Shown in pieces: positions 26,896 to 34,665 of a stretch of DNA of 64,000 nucleotides. The stretch's first letter is position 1. Each line of letters begins with the position of its first letter. Source of the stretch: F23-B02 sp946405205 (GTDB taxonomy: Bacteria > Bacillota > Clostridia > Oscillospirales > Oscillospiraceae); contig CAMJGL010000011.1 of assembly GCA_946405205.1 (NCBI GenBank), positions 1 through 64,000 on the forward strand. The letters run 5' to 3'. A program made the position numbers and the translations under genes. The notes under the pieces are model-generated. The model worked only from the letters and a program-made list of their open reading frames with translations. It made no database searches and was not told where the DNA came from.

Positions 26896-27272
26896 ACAAC
26901 ATCCTCCCCGTAGACCAATTCCCGGAGGATGATTTCCTCTGCCCGGTTATGGATGCTGTCCATAGCTCGTACCCATGCCAACTAATCGGATGCTTTTAAT
27001 TCCTCATTCACAGACTCGGCCTCCTGCATCTGACGGATCATCAGATGCAATCTGCTCTGTGCCTGCTCATTCAGAGCGGCAAGATAAGTCCAGAGCTGTC
27101 CTTCCAGAACGAGATGGTTAAACTGTATAGGGTGATGCTCCTTGAGATAATCACGGTGCATCCGTCCGTATTTTCCGATGGAGCGTTCTTCGTTTGGGAG
27201 CTTCAGATCCGGGATGTGGTAATCTCCAACCAGCACATATTCAATGCCATTTTCGCTCATTTTGTTTTTCAT
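26892..27272 (-). pseudogene. tnpV-like gene interrupted by an in-frame TAG
   Basis: The frame from ATG 27272 (after GAGGTC) reads MKNKMSENGIEYVLVGDYHIPDL and continues to a TAG at 26984-26982 after 96 codons. Beyond the stop the same frame continues as LAWVRAMDSIHNRAEEIILR to a TGA overlapping the next gene, matching the normal TnpV C-terminus. So a single point change appears to have shortened the protein by about 30 residues. Codons 1-96 could still make a truncated product. Confidence 0.75.
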
Positions 27273-27379
27273 AAACTTGACCTCGATTTCATGATTTTCG
27301 TCACATCGAGACTCAGTGTCGTAAAAGTGGTGTAAATTCACCACCCTCAAGTCTGAAAAACCTTGGTATTACTGGGTTT

Positions 27380-27430
27380 TTAGAGATTTCTGCAGATATT
27401 GCCGTGGCAGATGAATAGTATTTTTGTCAT
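27380..27430 (-). pseudogene. Displaced 5' end of an LMW-PTP gene at the right island end
   Basis: With a good TAGGAG site upstream, ATG 27430 begins MTKILFICHGNICRN and stops after 16 codons. It matches the first 14 residues of the phosphatase at 12321 (MIKILFVCHGNICRS). Exact excision of the island would rejoin it to the rest of the gene at 12280. Confidence 0.8.
27388..27409. repeat. Right attachment site (attR) of the island
   Basis: This 22-bp segment differs from 12279-12300 only at one position (G for A at the eighth base). The flanking sequence from 27431 to 27650 shows no further gene; only the promoter and ribosome-binding site of the displaced phosphatase fragment are expected there. 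Confidence 0.75.
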
Positions 27431-27650
27431 ATTAATTGTCTCCTATAGGGGCAAGTCCTGCCTTGATTTGCTCCGATTTGCCAAGGAAATCTTTCATCTG
27501 TTACTTCTCCGTGACAGCGCCCAGACGTCAAAACGAGGCGTAATACGGCAAATCCAATCCGTCAATCGTAGTAAAACGGGGCTGTCTTTACTACCGCCCT
27601 ACTACTCAAGCTAAATGAACAGAATTATTTGCAAGTTGGGTCTCTGTAGC

Positions 27651-28268
27651 TTATCCGTATATTTCGTAAATACAATACTCACCGGTGTCTGCCCAACCTT
27701 GATTCAGGTAGTGGTACAAATACTTAATGGCATCCTCTTTTTTATCAAACAGGCCATTGTCGTTTAGCCTCTCAAATTCCTGAGAAAACTCAACTCCCTC
27801 TTGGTCGCAGCCATGCCAACGGCATAAGAACATACAATCACATATTGCTGAAAATCCATCACCAGATCCCCGTCCGAACGGATATGCTGCATCATATCCT
27901 AAGAATGACATGTTTTCAGGAACAGAATCTCCGCAATCTGCCATTTTTATATACAGCAATTCGAGGTCATCTTTTTGTGGAAGAGAATCTCGGAATTGGA
28001 CAACATCTTTCTCGGAATACTCATCGAAATCGTCAGGCGTGTGTACCCATGGCTCTCGGTCGATGCCATTGTAAATACGCATATTTTTATTGATTCCCGG
28101 CAGCGCATAAGGCGTATTTTGTCCAAATCGGGGAATCGCCTTTTTGTACAGATTTTCATACTTGTACACTACGCAATACTGTGAAGACACAATCGGTGCT
28201 TCGCTTTCTTCAGTTGAAATAGTCTCAATTATTCCCGGCACAGTACAAGAATAAATAGTAATCGACAT
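27651..28268 (-). CDS. Hypothetical acidic protein
   Basis: I do not recognise this 205-aa acidic, aromatic-rich protein. It has no signal peptide or membrane segment, and three short motifs rich in Asp, Tyr and Cys (AICDCMFLCRWHGCDQEG). A good ribosome-binding site (TGGGAGAA) precedes ATG 28268. It stands alone beside the island boundary. Its composition would fit an immunity-type or unknown cytosolic protein, but nothing proves that. Confidence 0.7.
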   Translation of the reverse strand: MSITIYSCTVPGIIETISTEESEAPIVSSQYCVVYKYENLYKKAIPRFGQNTPYALPGINKNMRIYNGIDREPWVHTPDDFDEYSEKDVVQFRDSLPQKDDLELLYIKMADCGDSVPENMSFLGYDAAYPFGRGSGDGFSAICDCMFLCRWHGCDQEGVEFSQEFERLNDNGLFDKKEDAIKYLYHYLNQGWADTGEYCIYEIYG

Positions 28269-28360
28269 ACAGTTCTCCCAAGGACAAATACTATCGCTTT
28301 GTTTTAATTATACCATACGCCTGTATTCTCCGCCACAACAAAATATGATCCCTTTCAGCA

Positions 28361-28400
28361 AAACGGCGTACCGCGAAAAAACGCGGGACGCCGTTTACGC
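28361..28400 (-). terminator. Terminator after the FadR-type regulator
   Basis: AAACGGCGT and ACGCCGTTT form the outer stem, with an inner CCGCG/CGCGG stem around a run of A. It lies just past the stop of the leftward regulator at 28413. Confidence 0.75.
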
Positions 28401-28412
28401 TGTTCTGCCGGC

Positions 28413-29117
28413 TCAGGCTCCGTAGAAGCCGAGGTCGTTTTTCGCAATGTCCATGACGCTGTGGGTCTGCGCAAGGGCGGAATCAAGGTCGCGGTTGAGC
28501 AGAGCGGTGAAAAGCTTCAGCTTTATCTCGTACAGCTTCTGTATACCGCTGCGCTTGCAGTAGAGCGACCACAGGTACTCCCCCTGCGGCTTGAAGGAGT
28601 AGTACAAAAGCGGCAGAAGCACGTTCCCCGACATTATCGCCAGCTCGTGATGAAAGCAGAACACCTGCTCCGCCGCCTCGTCCGCGTTCCTCGCGTTTTT
28701 GATGCCGTCAAGAATGGGCGACAGCTTTTCAAGCTCAGGCAGGCCGTTCTTTTCCAGCACAAGGCGCAGGCACAGGCACTCCATCGCCTCCCTCGTCTCA
28801 AGCAGGGACTTGACCTCGTTCTTGCGCATGGCTCCGCCGTTGTAACGCATTATAGCGATCAGGGTCTCGACGCTCCCCTTGCGGCGGTAATCGCAGACGA
28901 ATACACCCTGCCTGGGCTTTATCTCCACAAAGCCCAGCTTTTCAAGCTCGACGAGCCCCGCCGAGATGACCGTGCGGCTCACGCCCATTTTCAGGGAGAG
29001 CTCACGGGCCGGCGGAAGCTGCTCGCCGACGGCAAGCTCGCCCGAGAGTATCATATTCTCTATCTGCTGCACAAAAAGGTCTGTCATTGACAGCGCGGTT
29101 ATTTTGTTAAAGCCCAT
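28413..29117 (-). CDS. GntR family regulator, FadR/FCD type
   Basis: The 234-aa protein has a GntR winged helix (ENMILSGELAVGEQLPPARELSLKMGVSRTVIS) and an FCD effector domain. ATG 29117 follows GGAGG at 7 bases. It is divergent from the flavoprotein operon, and two TGGT-N3-ACCA operators lie between them, matching the FadR-type consensus. It is therefore the likely local regulator of the oxidoreductase/aconitase X genes, probably responding to an acid substrate. Confidence 0.88.
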   Translation of the reverse strand: MGFNKITALSMTDLFVQQIENMILSGELAVGEQLPPARELSLKMGVSRTVISAGLVELEKLGFVEIKPRQGVFVCDYRRKGSVETLIAIMRYNGGAMRKNEVKSLLETREAMECLCLRLVLEKNGLPELEKLSPILDGIKNARNADEAAEQVFCFHHELAIMSGNVLLPLLYYSFKPQGEYLWSLYCKRSGIQKLYEIKLKLFTALLNRDLDSALAQTHSVMDIAKNDLGFYGA

Positions 29118-29142
29118 AATTACCTCCAAGGTCCCATGCTCG

Positions 29143-29153
29143 TGGTCGTACCA
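29143..29153. promoter_or_regulatory. FadR-type operator, regulator-proximal
   Basis: TGGTCGTACCA fits the TGGT-N3-ACCA pattern bound by FadR-type GntR proteins. It sits 26 bases upstream of the regulator start, where binding would repress the regulator. Confidence 0.6.
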
Positions 29154-29237
29154 AGTTCCACAATCCAAATTTTATCTGCACATTGCCAAATTGTCAACAC
29201 CGAATATGACTGATTTGCCGAAATAATTTAGACAGTA

Positions 29238-29265
29238 TTGACCTTTATGCAGCAATAGTTATAAA
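29238..29265 (+). promoter_or_regulatory. Promoter for the flavoprotein operon
   Basis: TTGACC (29238-29243) and TATAAA (29260-29265) are spaced 16 bases apart. The operator at 29282-29296 lies just downstream of the expected transcription start, a position suited to repression. Confidence 0.55.
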
Positions 29266-29281
29266 ATAAACAATACAATCA

Positions 29282-29296
29282 TGTGGTATTACCACA
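29282..29296. promoter_or_regulatory. FadR-type operator, operon-proximal
   Basis: TGTGGTATTACCACA is a perfect 15-bp palindrome containing TGGT-N3-ACCA, the same core as at 29143. It lies between the promoter and the first gene of the flavoprotein operon. Confidence 0.65.
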
Positions 29297-29314
29297 AAGA
29301 AGGGAGATATTTTG

Positions 29315-30853
29315 ATGCCAAAATATGACGCCGTTGTGATCGGCGCAGGAAACGGCGGATTGGCTGCCGCCTGCCGAATGGCTCTGGCGGGGAAAAAGAC
29401 GCTGCTTATCGAGCGCCACAATCTGCCCGGAGGCTGCGCCTCAAGCTTCCGCAGGGGCCGCTTCGAGTTTGAAACGGCTCTGCACGAGATCTGCGAGTTC
29501 GGGACCGCCGACAATCCCGGAGGCTGCCGCAAAACTATCGTCGACGATTTCGGCCTTGATATCAAGTGGCATCAGGTGCCGGACAATTTCCGCGTTATCA
29601 CCACCGCAAGCGACGGAAAGACCCACATCGACGCGACCCTGCCCTGCGGTGTGGAAAACTTCGTCAACGAGATGGAGCGGCTCGTTCCCGGCTGCCGCAA
29701 GTCCATTCAGGACCTTTTTGATCTCGGCACCGAGTTCCACGAGGCGGGCGACTACTCGCTGAGCGTCGGGGGCAAGACCGACCCGAAGTATATGCAGGAG
29801 CATTTCCCCAATTTCCTTCGCCTGGGCAGCTATTCCGTCAACCGCGTATTCAAGGCCATGAAGATGCCCAAGCTCGCGCAGGACATAATGAACACCTACT
29901 GGGGATATCTCGGCGTTGACGCCGACCACCTTTCCTTCCTGCAGTATGTCAACATGCTGTGGCTGTATGTGAACCACGGAGCATGGATCCCCGACAAGAC
30001 CAGCAACCAGCTCACGACCGGTCTGCTCGAGCGCTTCCGCAGCTTCGGCGGCGAGGTCTGGATGAACTGCACCGCAACAAAGATACTTTTTGATGAGAAC
30101 AAGGCCGTGAGAGGCGTCGAAACGACCTGCGGCACGGTGGAGACAAAGCACATACTCTGCAACATGAACCAGAACATGGTGTACGCTACGATGTGTCCTC
30201 CCGAGGTAGTGCCCGAGCGTATGGTCAAGCTCGGAAATGCGCGCACCTACTCGGCGAGAATGTTCGTTGTGTACATGGGTCTCGACAAGACTGCCGAGGA
30301 GCTGGGCGTCAAGGACTACACCATTTTCATACCCACCTCCGCGAACACGGTCAGCGAATACGAGAGCGGCAAGACCATAAAGGACAACTGCAATCAGGTC
30401 ATGGTGTGCTACAACGTGGTAAACCCCGGCTTCTCGCCCGAGGGCACCTGCGTGATCTCGCTGACGAGCACCTTCATGGACGACGACTGGGCAAACGTCG
30501 AGCAGGACGACTATGTTGAAACAAAGACCGCCTTTGCCGAGAAGCTCATAAAGCTCTTTGAGGAGCGCACGGGCATTATCGTCACCCCGTATATCGAGGA
30601 GCTGGAGATAGCGACGCCGTGGACGATGTGCAACTACGTCAACGTCCCGCAGGGCGCGGCCTACGGCTTCGAGCTGAAGGATTGGGACAGCATGATGCCG
30701 CGCATGATGATGATGGGCACTGAGTTCCCCGTCAAGGGGCTCAAGTTCGTCGGCGCGGCGAGCATACGCGGCGACGGCTACAACTCGGCGATATTCAGCG
30801 GCGATACGCTCGCAAAGAAGACCCTCGCCGAGATGAGATCAGAGGAGGCTTGA
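29315..30853 (+). CDS. Phytoene-desaturase-like FAD oxidoreductase
   Basis: The 512-aa protein opens with an FAD-binding Rossmann motif (YDAVVIGAGNGGLAAACRMALAG), followed by LIERHNLPGGCASSF, as in CrtI/carotenoid-isomerase-like NAD(P)/FAD oxidoreductases. The C-terminus has the second dinucleotide-binding part (GAASIRGDGYNSAIFSG). No carotenoid genes are nearby; the operon instead holds a ferredoxin-reductase-like protein and aconitase X. A dehydrogenase or reductase of an unsaturated acid is therefore more likely than pigment synthesis, but the substrate is unknown. ATG 29315 follows AAGGGAG. Confidence 0.82.
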   Translation: MPKYDAVVIGAGNGGLAAACRMALAGKKTLLIERHNLPGGCASSFRRGRFEFETALHEICEFGTADNPGGCRKTIVDDFGLDIKWHQVPDNFRVITTASDGKTHIDATLPCGVENFVNEMERLVPGCRKSIQDLFDLGTEFHEAGDYSLSVGGKTDPKYMQEHFPNFLRLGSYSVNRVFKAMKMPKLAQDIMNTYWGYLGVDADHLSFLQYVNMLWLYVNHGAWIPDKTSNQLTTGLLERFRSFGGEVWMNCTATKILFDENKAVRGVETTCGTVETKHILCNMNQNMVYATMCPPEVVPERMVKLGNARTYSARMFVVYMGLDKTAEELGVKDYTIFIPTSANTVSEYESGKTIKDNCNQVMVCYNVVNPGFSPEGTCVISLTSTFMDDDWANVEQDDYVETKTAFAEKLIKLFEERTGIIVTPYIEELEIATPWTMCNYVNVPQGAAYGFELKDWDSMMPRMMMMGTEFPVKGLKFVGAASIRGDGYNSAIFSGDTLAKKTLAEMRSEEA

Positions 30854-30857
30854 TGAC

Positions 30858-32069
30858 ATGGCAGATAAACTCAACTACAAAGTAAGTCTTATCGGCGCAC
30901 TGGATATGCTCAAGTTCAAGAATATGCCCAAGGTGCGCGAAAAGGCGATACAGGCGTCGTCCGCGGTGCCCCTTCCCAAGACTCTTACCACCAACGAGAA
31001 GGCAAAGCAGCGTCACCCCGCCAGGCAGGAGGTAGTCGTTGCCGATATCCGCCCCAACGGCGCCGACGCAAAGACCATCGTTCTCCGCACCGAGGACGGC
31101 CGTCCCCTCGCGCCGTACAGGGCGGGACAGTATGTAAGCGTTTCCATTGTCATAGGCGGCACGGTCACGACCCGCTCCTACTCCCTGTGCGGCTCCCCCG
31201 CATGGGCAAAGCGCGGCGAGTACAACATCACAGTCAAGCGCGACGACGCGGGCTTCGTCAGCCCGTACATTCAGGATAACTGGCAGGTCGGCCGGAAGGT
31301 CACCATTTCCGGCCCTCAGGGGCACCTTTACTACGACCGCATCCGCGACGCGAAGAAGGTCGTCGCCCTCGCGGGCGGCTCGGGCATCACCCCGTTCATG
31401 GGTATGGCGTACGCCATCCGCGACGGGCTCGAGGATTTTGACCTGACCATACTCTTCGGCTCGCGCACCGAGGACGGCATCGTCTATAAGAAGGAGCTCG
31501 ACGAGGTATGTGCTGCCTGCAGCAAGGTCCATGTCGTCCACGTCCTCTCCGACGAGGAGAAGGAGGGCTACGAGCACGGCTTCATCACCGCCGAGCTGAT
31601 AAAAAAATACGGCGGCGAGGAATACAGCGTATTCATGTGCGGCCCTCAGGCGATGTACAACTTCCTCGACAGGGAGATCGAAAAGCTCGGCCTGCGCCGC
31701 AAGTTCGTGCGCCGCGAGCTGTTCGGTATGATAAAGGATCCCTGGAATCAGCCCGGCTATCCTGAGCAGATACGCGGAAAGACCTTCGCGCTCAAGGTCG
31801 TGCAGTGCGGTAAGGAGTACAGCATCACCGCCTCCGCCGACGAGCCTCTGCTCACAGCGATCGAGAGAGCGGGCATCGCCGCGCCCTCGCGCTGCCGCAG
31901 CGGCGAATGCGCATGGTGCCGCTCCAGGCTGCTGTCCGGCAATGTCTTCGTTCCCGAAAAGACCGACGGACGCCGCCGCGCGGATATAGAGTTCGGATAC
32001 ATCCATCCCTGCTCCTCGTTCGCCATGTCAGACATTGTCATCGAGGTCCCCGCGTCAACGATCGTATAA
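30858..32069 (+). CDS. Ferredoxin-NAD(P) reductase-like protein with C-terminal 2Fe-2S domain
   Basis: The 403-aa protein has an FAD-binding barrel with RSYSLCGSP, a nucleotide-binding domain (ALAGGSGITPFMGM, later FMCGPQAM) and a plant-type 2Fe-2S domain at the C-terminus (CRSGECAWC, with a fourth Cys in HPCSSF). An extra N-terminal 60 residues have no obvious motif. It would pass electrons between NAD(P)H and a partner, most simply the flavoprotein encoded 4 bases upstream. Confidence 0.87.
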   Translation: MADKLNYKVSLIGALDMLKFKNMPKVREKAIQASSAVPLPKTLTTNEKAKQRHPARQEVVVADIRPNGADAKTIVLRTEDGRPLAPYRAGQYVSVSIVIGGTVTTRSYSLCGSPAWAKRGEYNITVKRDDAGFVSPYIQDNWQVGRKVTISGPQGHLYYDRIRDAKKVVALAGGSGITPFMGMAYAIRDGLEDFDLTILFGSRTEDGIVYKKELDEVCAACSKVHVVHVLSDEEKEGYEHGFITAELIKKYGGEEYSVFMCGPQAMYNFLDREIEKLGLRRKFVRRELFGMIKDPWNQPGYPEQIRGKTFALKVVQCGKEYSITASADEPLLTAIERAGIAAPSRCRSGECAWCRSRLLSGNVFVPEKTDGRRRADIEFGYIHPCSSFAMSDIVIEVPASTIV

Positions 32070-32084
32070 CTTAAGCGCATACTA

Positions 32085-32120
32085 TGCCCGATACGGCCGG
32101 CTGGACCTCCGTATCGGGCA
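32085..32120 (+). terminator. Stem-loop between the reductase and aconitase X genes
   Basis: TGCCCGATACGG and CCGTATCGGGCA form a perfect 12-bp stem around a 12-base loop, with no U tract. It may set a lower level of expression of, or process the mRNA before, the aconitase X genes. Confidence 0.6.
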
Positions 32121-32159
32121 GCATTTAAATTAACCGATTAATTTCAAGGGAGTGACGTT

Positions 32160-33440
32160 ATGAAGCTTACACAGGAGCAGCAGGCGATACTGGACGGAGC
32201 CCGGGGCGAGACCATGGCAAAGGTCGTGGAAACGCTCGTGGCATACGGCGACACCTTCCGCGCCGAGCGTATGGTTCCCATCACAGGCCAATACGGGCAC
32301 ACGGTCATATCCTTTGGGCTTGGCATCATGAAGCCCGTGTACGACCTGTACAACGAGCTCATCGAGGCAGGTCTGACCGGCGGACAGAAATTCACCGCGG
32401 ACCCGAGACCCATGGACGACAAAGTGCCTGCAAGCCCGCTTGAGAAGCTCGTGTTCAAAAAATTCATGTACAGCCAGCAGGAGCGGCTCGAGGAACAGAT
32501 GCGCAAGCTCGGCCTGACCTCAGACGACGACTACACCTGCACCTGCTATCTCCCGCAGGTGGGCAACATACCAAAGCGCGGCGAAGTTCTGTCATGGGCG
32601 GAATCGAGCGCCGTCGTCTACGCAAACTCGGTCCTCGGCGCGAGGTGCAACCGCAACTCGGGCATAATCGAGCTTTTCGGGTCGATAGCTGGCTTTGTGC
32701 CCGAATTCGGCCTGCTCACGGACGAGGGGCGCAAGGCGTCGTGGGTGGTCGAGGTCAGATGCGAAAAAATGCCCGAGGCTCAGCTTCTCGGCTCGGCCAT
32801 AGGCATGAAGGTTATGGAGCTGGTACCCTATATCAAGGGGCTTGACAAGTGGCTCGGCACGGAGCTGGACGACAAGACCTGCGCCTATCTCAAGGATTTC
32901 GGCGCGGCCACGGCGTCAAACGGCTCGGTGGGCCTGTACCACATCGAAAACCTCACCCCGGAGGCAAAGGATATGGGCGTGGATCTGATAACAGAGGGCG
33001 CGCAGGTATACGTCGTCGACGATGCGGAGCTTGAGCGCGTTAAGAGGAGCTATCCCGTCGTTTGGAAAAACGCCGACGCGAAGCCGCGCCTGTGCTTTGT
33101 CGGCTGCCCGCACCTCACCCTGCAGCAGCTCATCGACTGGACCCGCGCTATAGACGGGGGACTGCGGAAAAACGGCCTTAGCCGCGTTAGCGTTCCCACG
33201 GTGTTCACGGCGGCTTCCGCGGTGCTGCGTGAATTTGAAAAGACCCCCTACGCCGAAACGCTCAGACGCTGCGGCGTTGTCACGGGCAGCCTGTGTCCGC
33301 TGATGTATATGAACAACCCGCTGTGCAAGAAGAAGGCGGTCATCACCTGCTCAAACAAGCTGCGCACCTACTCAAGCGCGCGCTTTTACAGCGAGGATGA
33401 GATACTCACTATCATAACCGGCAGGGAGGGCAGACTATGA
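32160..33440 (+). CDS. Aconitase X large (catalytic) subunit
   Basis: The 426-aa protein matches the aconitase X catalytic subunit, including CTCYLPQVGNIPKRGEVLSWAESSAVVYANSVLGARCNR near residues 120-160 (shown as successive short motifs CTCYLPQVG, AESSAVVYANS and GARCNRNSG) and a C-terminal GSLCPLMYMNNP. Known members dehydrate cis-3-hydroxy-L-proline or mevalonate phosphate. With no mevalonate genes nearby, a hydroxyacid or hydroxyproline dehydratase is the better guess. Cysteines suitable for an iron-sulfur centre are present. It overlaps the small-subunit gene by 4 bases. Confidence 0.88.
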   Translation: MKLTQEQQAILDGARGETMAKVVETLVAYGDTFRAERMVPITGQYGHTVISFGLGIMKPVYDLYNELIEAGLTGGQKFTADPRPMDDKVPASPLEKLVFKKFMYSQQERLEEQMRKLGLTSDDDYTCTCYLPQVGNIPKRGEVLSWAESSAVVYANSVLGARCNRNSGIIELFGSIAGFVPEFGLLTDEGRKASWVVEVRCEKMPEAQLLGSAIGMKVMELVPYIKGLDKWLGTELDDKTCAYLKDFGAATASNGSVGLYHIENLTPEAKDMGVDLITEGAQVYVVDDAELERVKRSYPVVWKNADAKPRLCFVGCPHLTLQQLIDWTRAIDGGLRKNGLSRVSVPTVFTAASAVLREFEKTPYAETLRRCGVVTGSLCPLMYMNNPLCKKKAVITCSNKLRTYSSARFYSEDEILTIITGREGRL

Positions 33441-33877
33441 AGCAGTTCAAGGGCAGAGTAATAGTTGCGGGAAGCTGTACGGCCGAGGCTCTCGTGTCCC
33501 GCGGCGGCTTCAACACGCTCGCAAGCTTCCAGACCCCCATGATGATGGGCGACAAAGAGGTCAAATGCAGCGACCAGAACAATCCCGACCTGTACAAAAA
33601 GCCGATGATCGGAAAGGCGCTGTGCCTTCCGCAGACCATCGGCTCGACCACGGGAGGCATGGCGCTGTACACGGTGCTTTCATCGGGCAAGCAGCCTGCG
33701 TGTATGCTGTTTTCAATGACAATTGATTCGCTGGCGGCCTCCGGAGCCATCCTCGGCAGTATATGGACCGATGCGAAAATGCCCGTCATAGACGAGCTGG
33801 GCGATGAGTTCCTGGACTATGTGAAAACGGGGATGCAGATCACCGTGGAGCCCGACGGCACCGCAACGGTCGTGTGA
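33437..33877 (+). CDS. Aconitase X small (swivel) subunit
   Basis: The 146-aa protein is the DUF126-type swivel domain that completes aconitase X. It contains FKGRVIVAGSCTAEALVS and CLPQTIGSTTGGMALYTVL, where the serine-rich loop meets the active site. ATGA overlap with the large-subunit gene implies coupled translation and a 1:1 complex. Confidence 0.88.
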   Translation: MKQFKGRVIVAGSCTAEALVSRGGFNTLASFQTPMMMGDKEVKCSDQNNPDLYKKPMIGKALCLPQTIGSTTGGMALYTVLSSGKQPACMLFSMTIDSLAASGAILGSIWTDAKMPVIDELGDEFLDYVKTGMQITVEPDGTATVV

Positions 33878-33981
33878 GCGAAGAATTGCAGCCGCCTTCG
33901 GCCCGGATGATAAAGGCAGATGCTGTATAATCGCAAGCTTGTTTACGGCATCTGTCAGACAGGATCGGTCAACGATAAAAT

Positions 33982-34023
33982 ACGCCATATTCAGCTTCAA
34001 CGGCTGGGTATGGCGTGTTTTTT
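33982..34023 (+). terminator. Terminator after the aconitase X operon
   Basis: ACGCCATA and TATGGCGT form the outer stem with an inner AGC/GCT pair, followed by GTTTTTTGT. It ends the flavoprotein/aconitase X unit about 100 bases after the last stop. Confidence 0.8.
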
Positions 34024-34377
34024 GTCTGTTTTTGTTTCCTTATTCCCTCCCTGTACCGCCGGTATGACCGTACCTTACTGCGCCGGTTGGTGGCTTCATG
34101 TACTTAGACAGCTGCTGCGAGGCGGTGCTGCGGGCCGTGGAAAACGGCATTTATGAGCCGCACAACGGATGACCCCGAGTTACTCGGCACACCTGTTGTG
34201 AAGCACCCTGACATTATCCGCACCCTTGACTTCCATGTGCATCCTCATCTGCTGCATTATGGCTCCGCCGGTCGGCTAAGCGCGACCACTTCAAATATGC
34301 AGGTGCAACACTTGGGGGCATTTCAGCCCCGAAAACGGACAAAAAGCGCCTCATTCAACGTGTTGTCAACAAACAAC
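34024..34377. other. Gene-free stretch between aconitase X and the tRNA scar
   Basis: No intact gene was recognised. It holds a 24-codon frame from ATG 34098 (MYLDSCCEAVLRAVENGIYE) of uncertain meaning and, further on, the integrase relic at 34204-34263. It looks like debris from earlier integrations. Confidence 0.5.
34204..34263 (+). pseudogene. Relic of a tyrosine recombinase
   Basis: The plus-strand frame reads PDIIRTLDFHVHPHLLHY, close to HDIRISLDFHVSPHQLRHTY in the prophage integrase (about 10 of 18 residues alike, including DFHV and PH-L), then loses the frame. It suggests that an earlier element used this site in opposite orientation and was deleted. Confidence 0.4.
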
Positions 34378-34414
34378 AAAAAGTCCTGAGATCATTGAGA
34401 TTTCAGGACTTTTT
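34378..34414. terminator. Terminator beside the first tRNA fragment
   Basis: AAAAAGTCCTGA and TCAGGACTTTTT form a 12-bp stem around a 13-base loop. It abuts the first tRNA-Lys 3' copy. Confidence 0.8.
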
Positions 34415-34415
34415 C

Positions 34416-34444
34416 TGGTGCTCCAGCGGAGATTCGAACTCCGG
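34416..34444 (-). repeat. tRNA-Lys 3'-end fragment, copy 1
   Basis: On the minus strand these 29 bases are the T arm (CGGAGTTCGAATCTCCG), acceptor 3' strand and CCA of a tRNA. No matching 5' half (GCTCCAG) lies within reach, so it is not a complete gene. It duplicates 34595-34623. Confidence 0.8.
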
Positions 34445-34560
34445 CTTTTTATCGCGCTTCGCGCAAAAAGCCTTTATATTTCAATTCCTATCGGCTCGCC
34501 GCTGTAGCGGCAACCGCCGATATCGTGATTGTGTCCGGAGTTCGATGCTCTACAAACGGC

Positions 34561-34595
34561 AGAAAAAAAGACGGTCAGTTGACCGTCTTTTTTCT
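34561..34595. terminator. Bidirectional terminator at the prophage boundary
   Basis: AGAAAAAAAGACGGTCA and its complement form a nearly perfect 16-bp stem around GT, with A and T runs both sides. It lies between the two tRNA fragments and insulates the integrase end. Confidence 0.85.
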
Positions 34596-34642
34596 GGTGC
34601 TCCAGCGGAGATTCGAACTCCGGACACCCTGCTTAAAAGGCA
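34595..34642 (-). repeat. tRNA-Lys(UUU) 3' portion: likely prophage attachment core (attL)
   Basis: The minus strand reads from an anticodon loop CTTTTAA (anticodon TTT) through the T arm to CCA. The 5' half is missing, as expected when a prophage has integrated into the tRNA 3' end and the functional tRNA lies at the far prophage end, outside this window. The integrase gene begins 24 bases away. Confidence 0.75.
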
Positions 34643-34665
34643 ATGACCTCTTGTTCATTTTTCCT

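Larger units (their letters stand above)
12279..27409. mobile_element. Integrated 15.1-kb genomic island carrying a type I R-M operon
   Basis: The boundaries are the 22-bp repeats at 12279-12300 and 27388-27409. Inside lie a Tn916-family integrase and excisionase, a mobile-element sigma-like gene, a hairpin-rich region that may include an origin of transfer, a type I restriction-modification operon with accessory genes, a DUF6809-like gene and a TnpV-like gene. No relaxase or conjugation genes are present, so it would depend on another element to transfer between cells. The right end carries a second LMW-PTP 5' end, showing that integration occurred within that gene. Confidence 0.78.

Noticed and set aside
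27396..27614. Short plus-strand frames over the right island boundary
   Set aside because: They run antisense to the displaced phosphatase 5' end and lack ribosome-binding sites.
29315..30853. Carotenoid biosynthesis cluster
   Set aside because: Only a CrtI-like fold is present; no phytoene synthase or related genes lie nearby.
34416..34642. Complete tRNA gene
   Set aside because: Only T arm, acceptor 3' strand and part of the anticodon arm are present; no matching 5' half within 100 bases for either copy.
34395..34646. Plus-strand frames across the tRNA fragments (ending SGAPAEIRTPD...)
   Set aside because: These are known false translations of tRNA 3' ends and terminators, not proteins.
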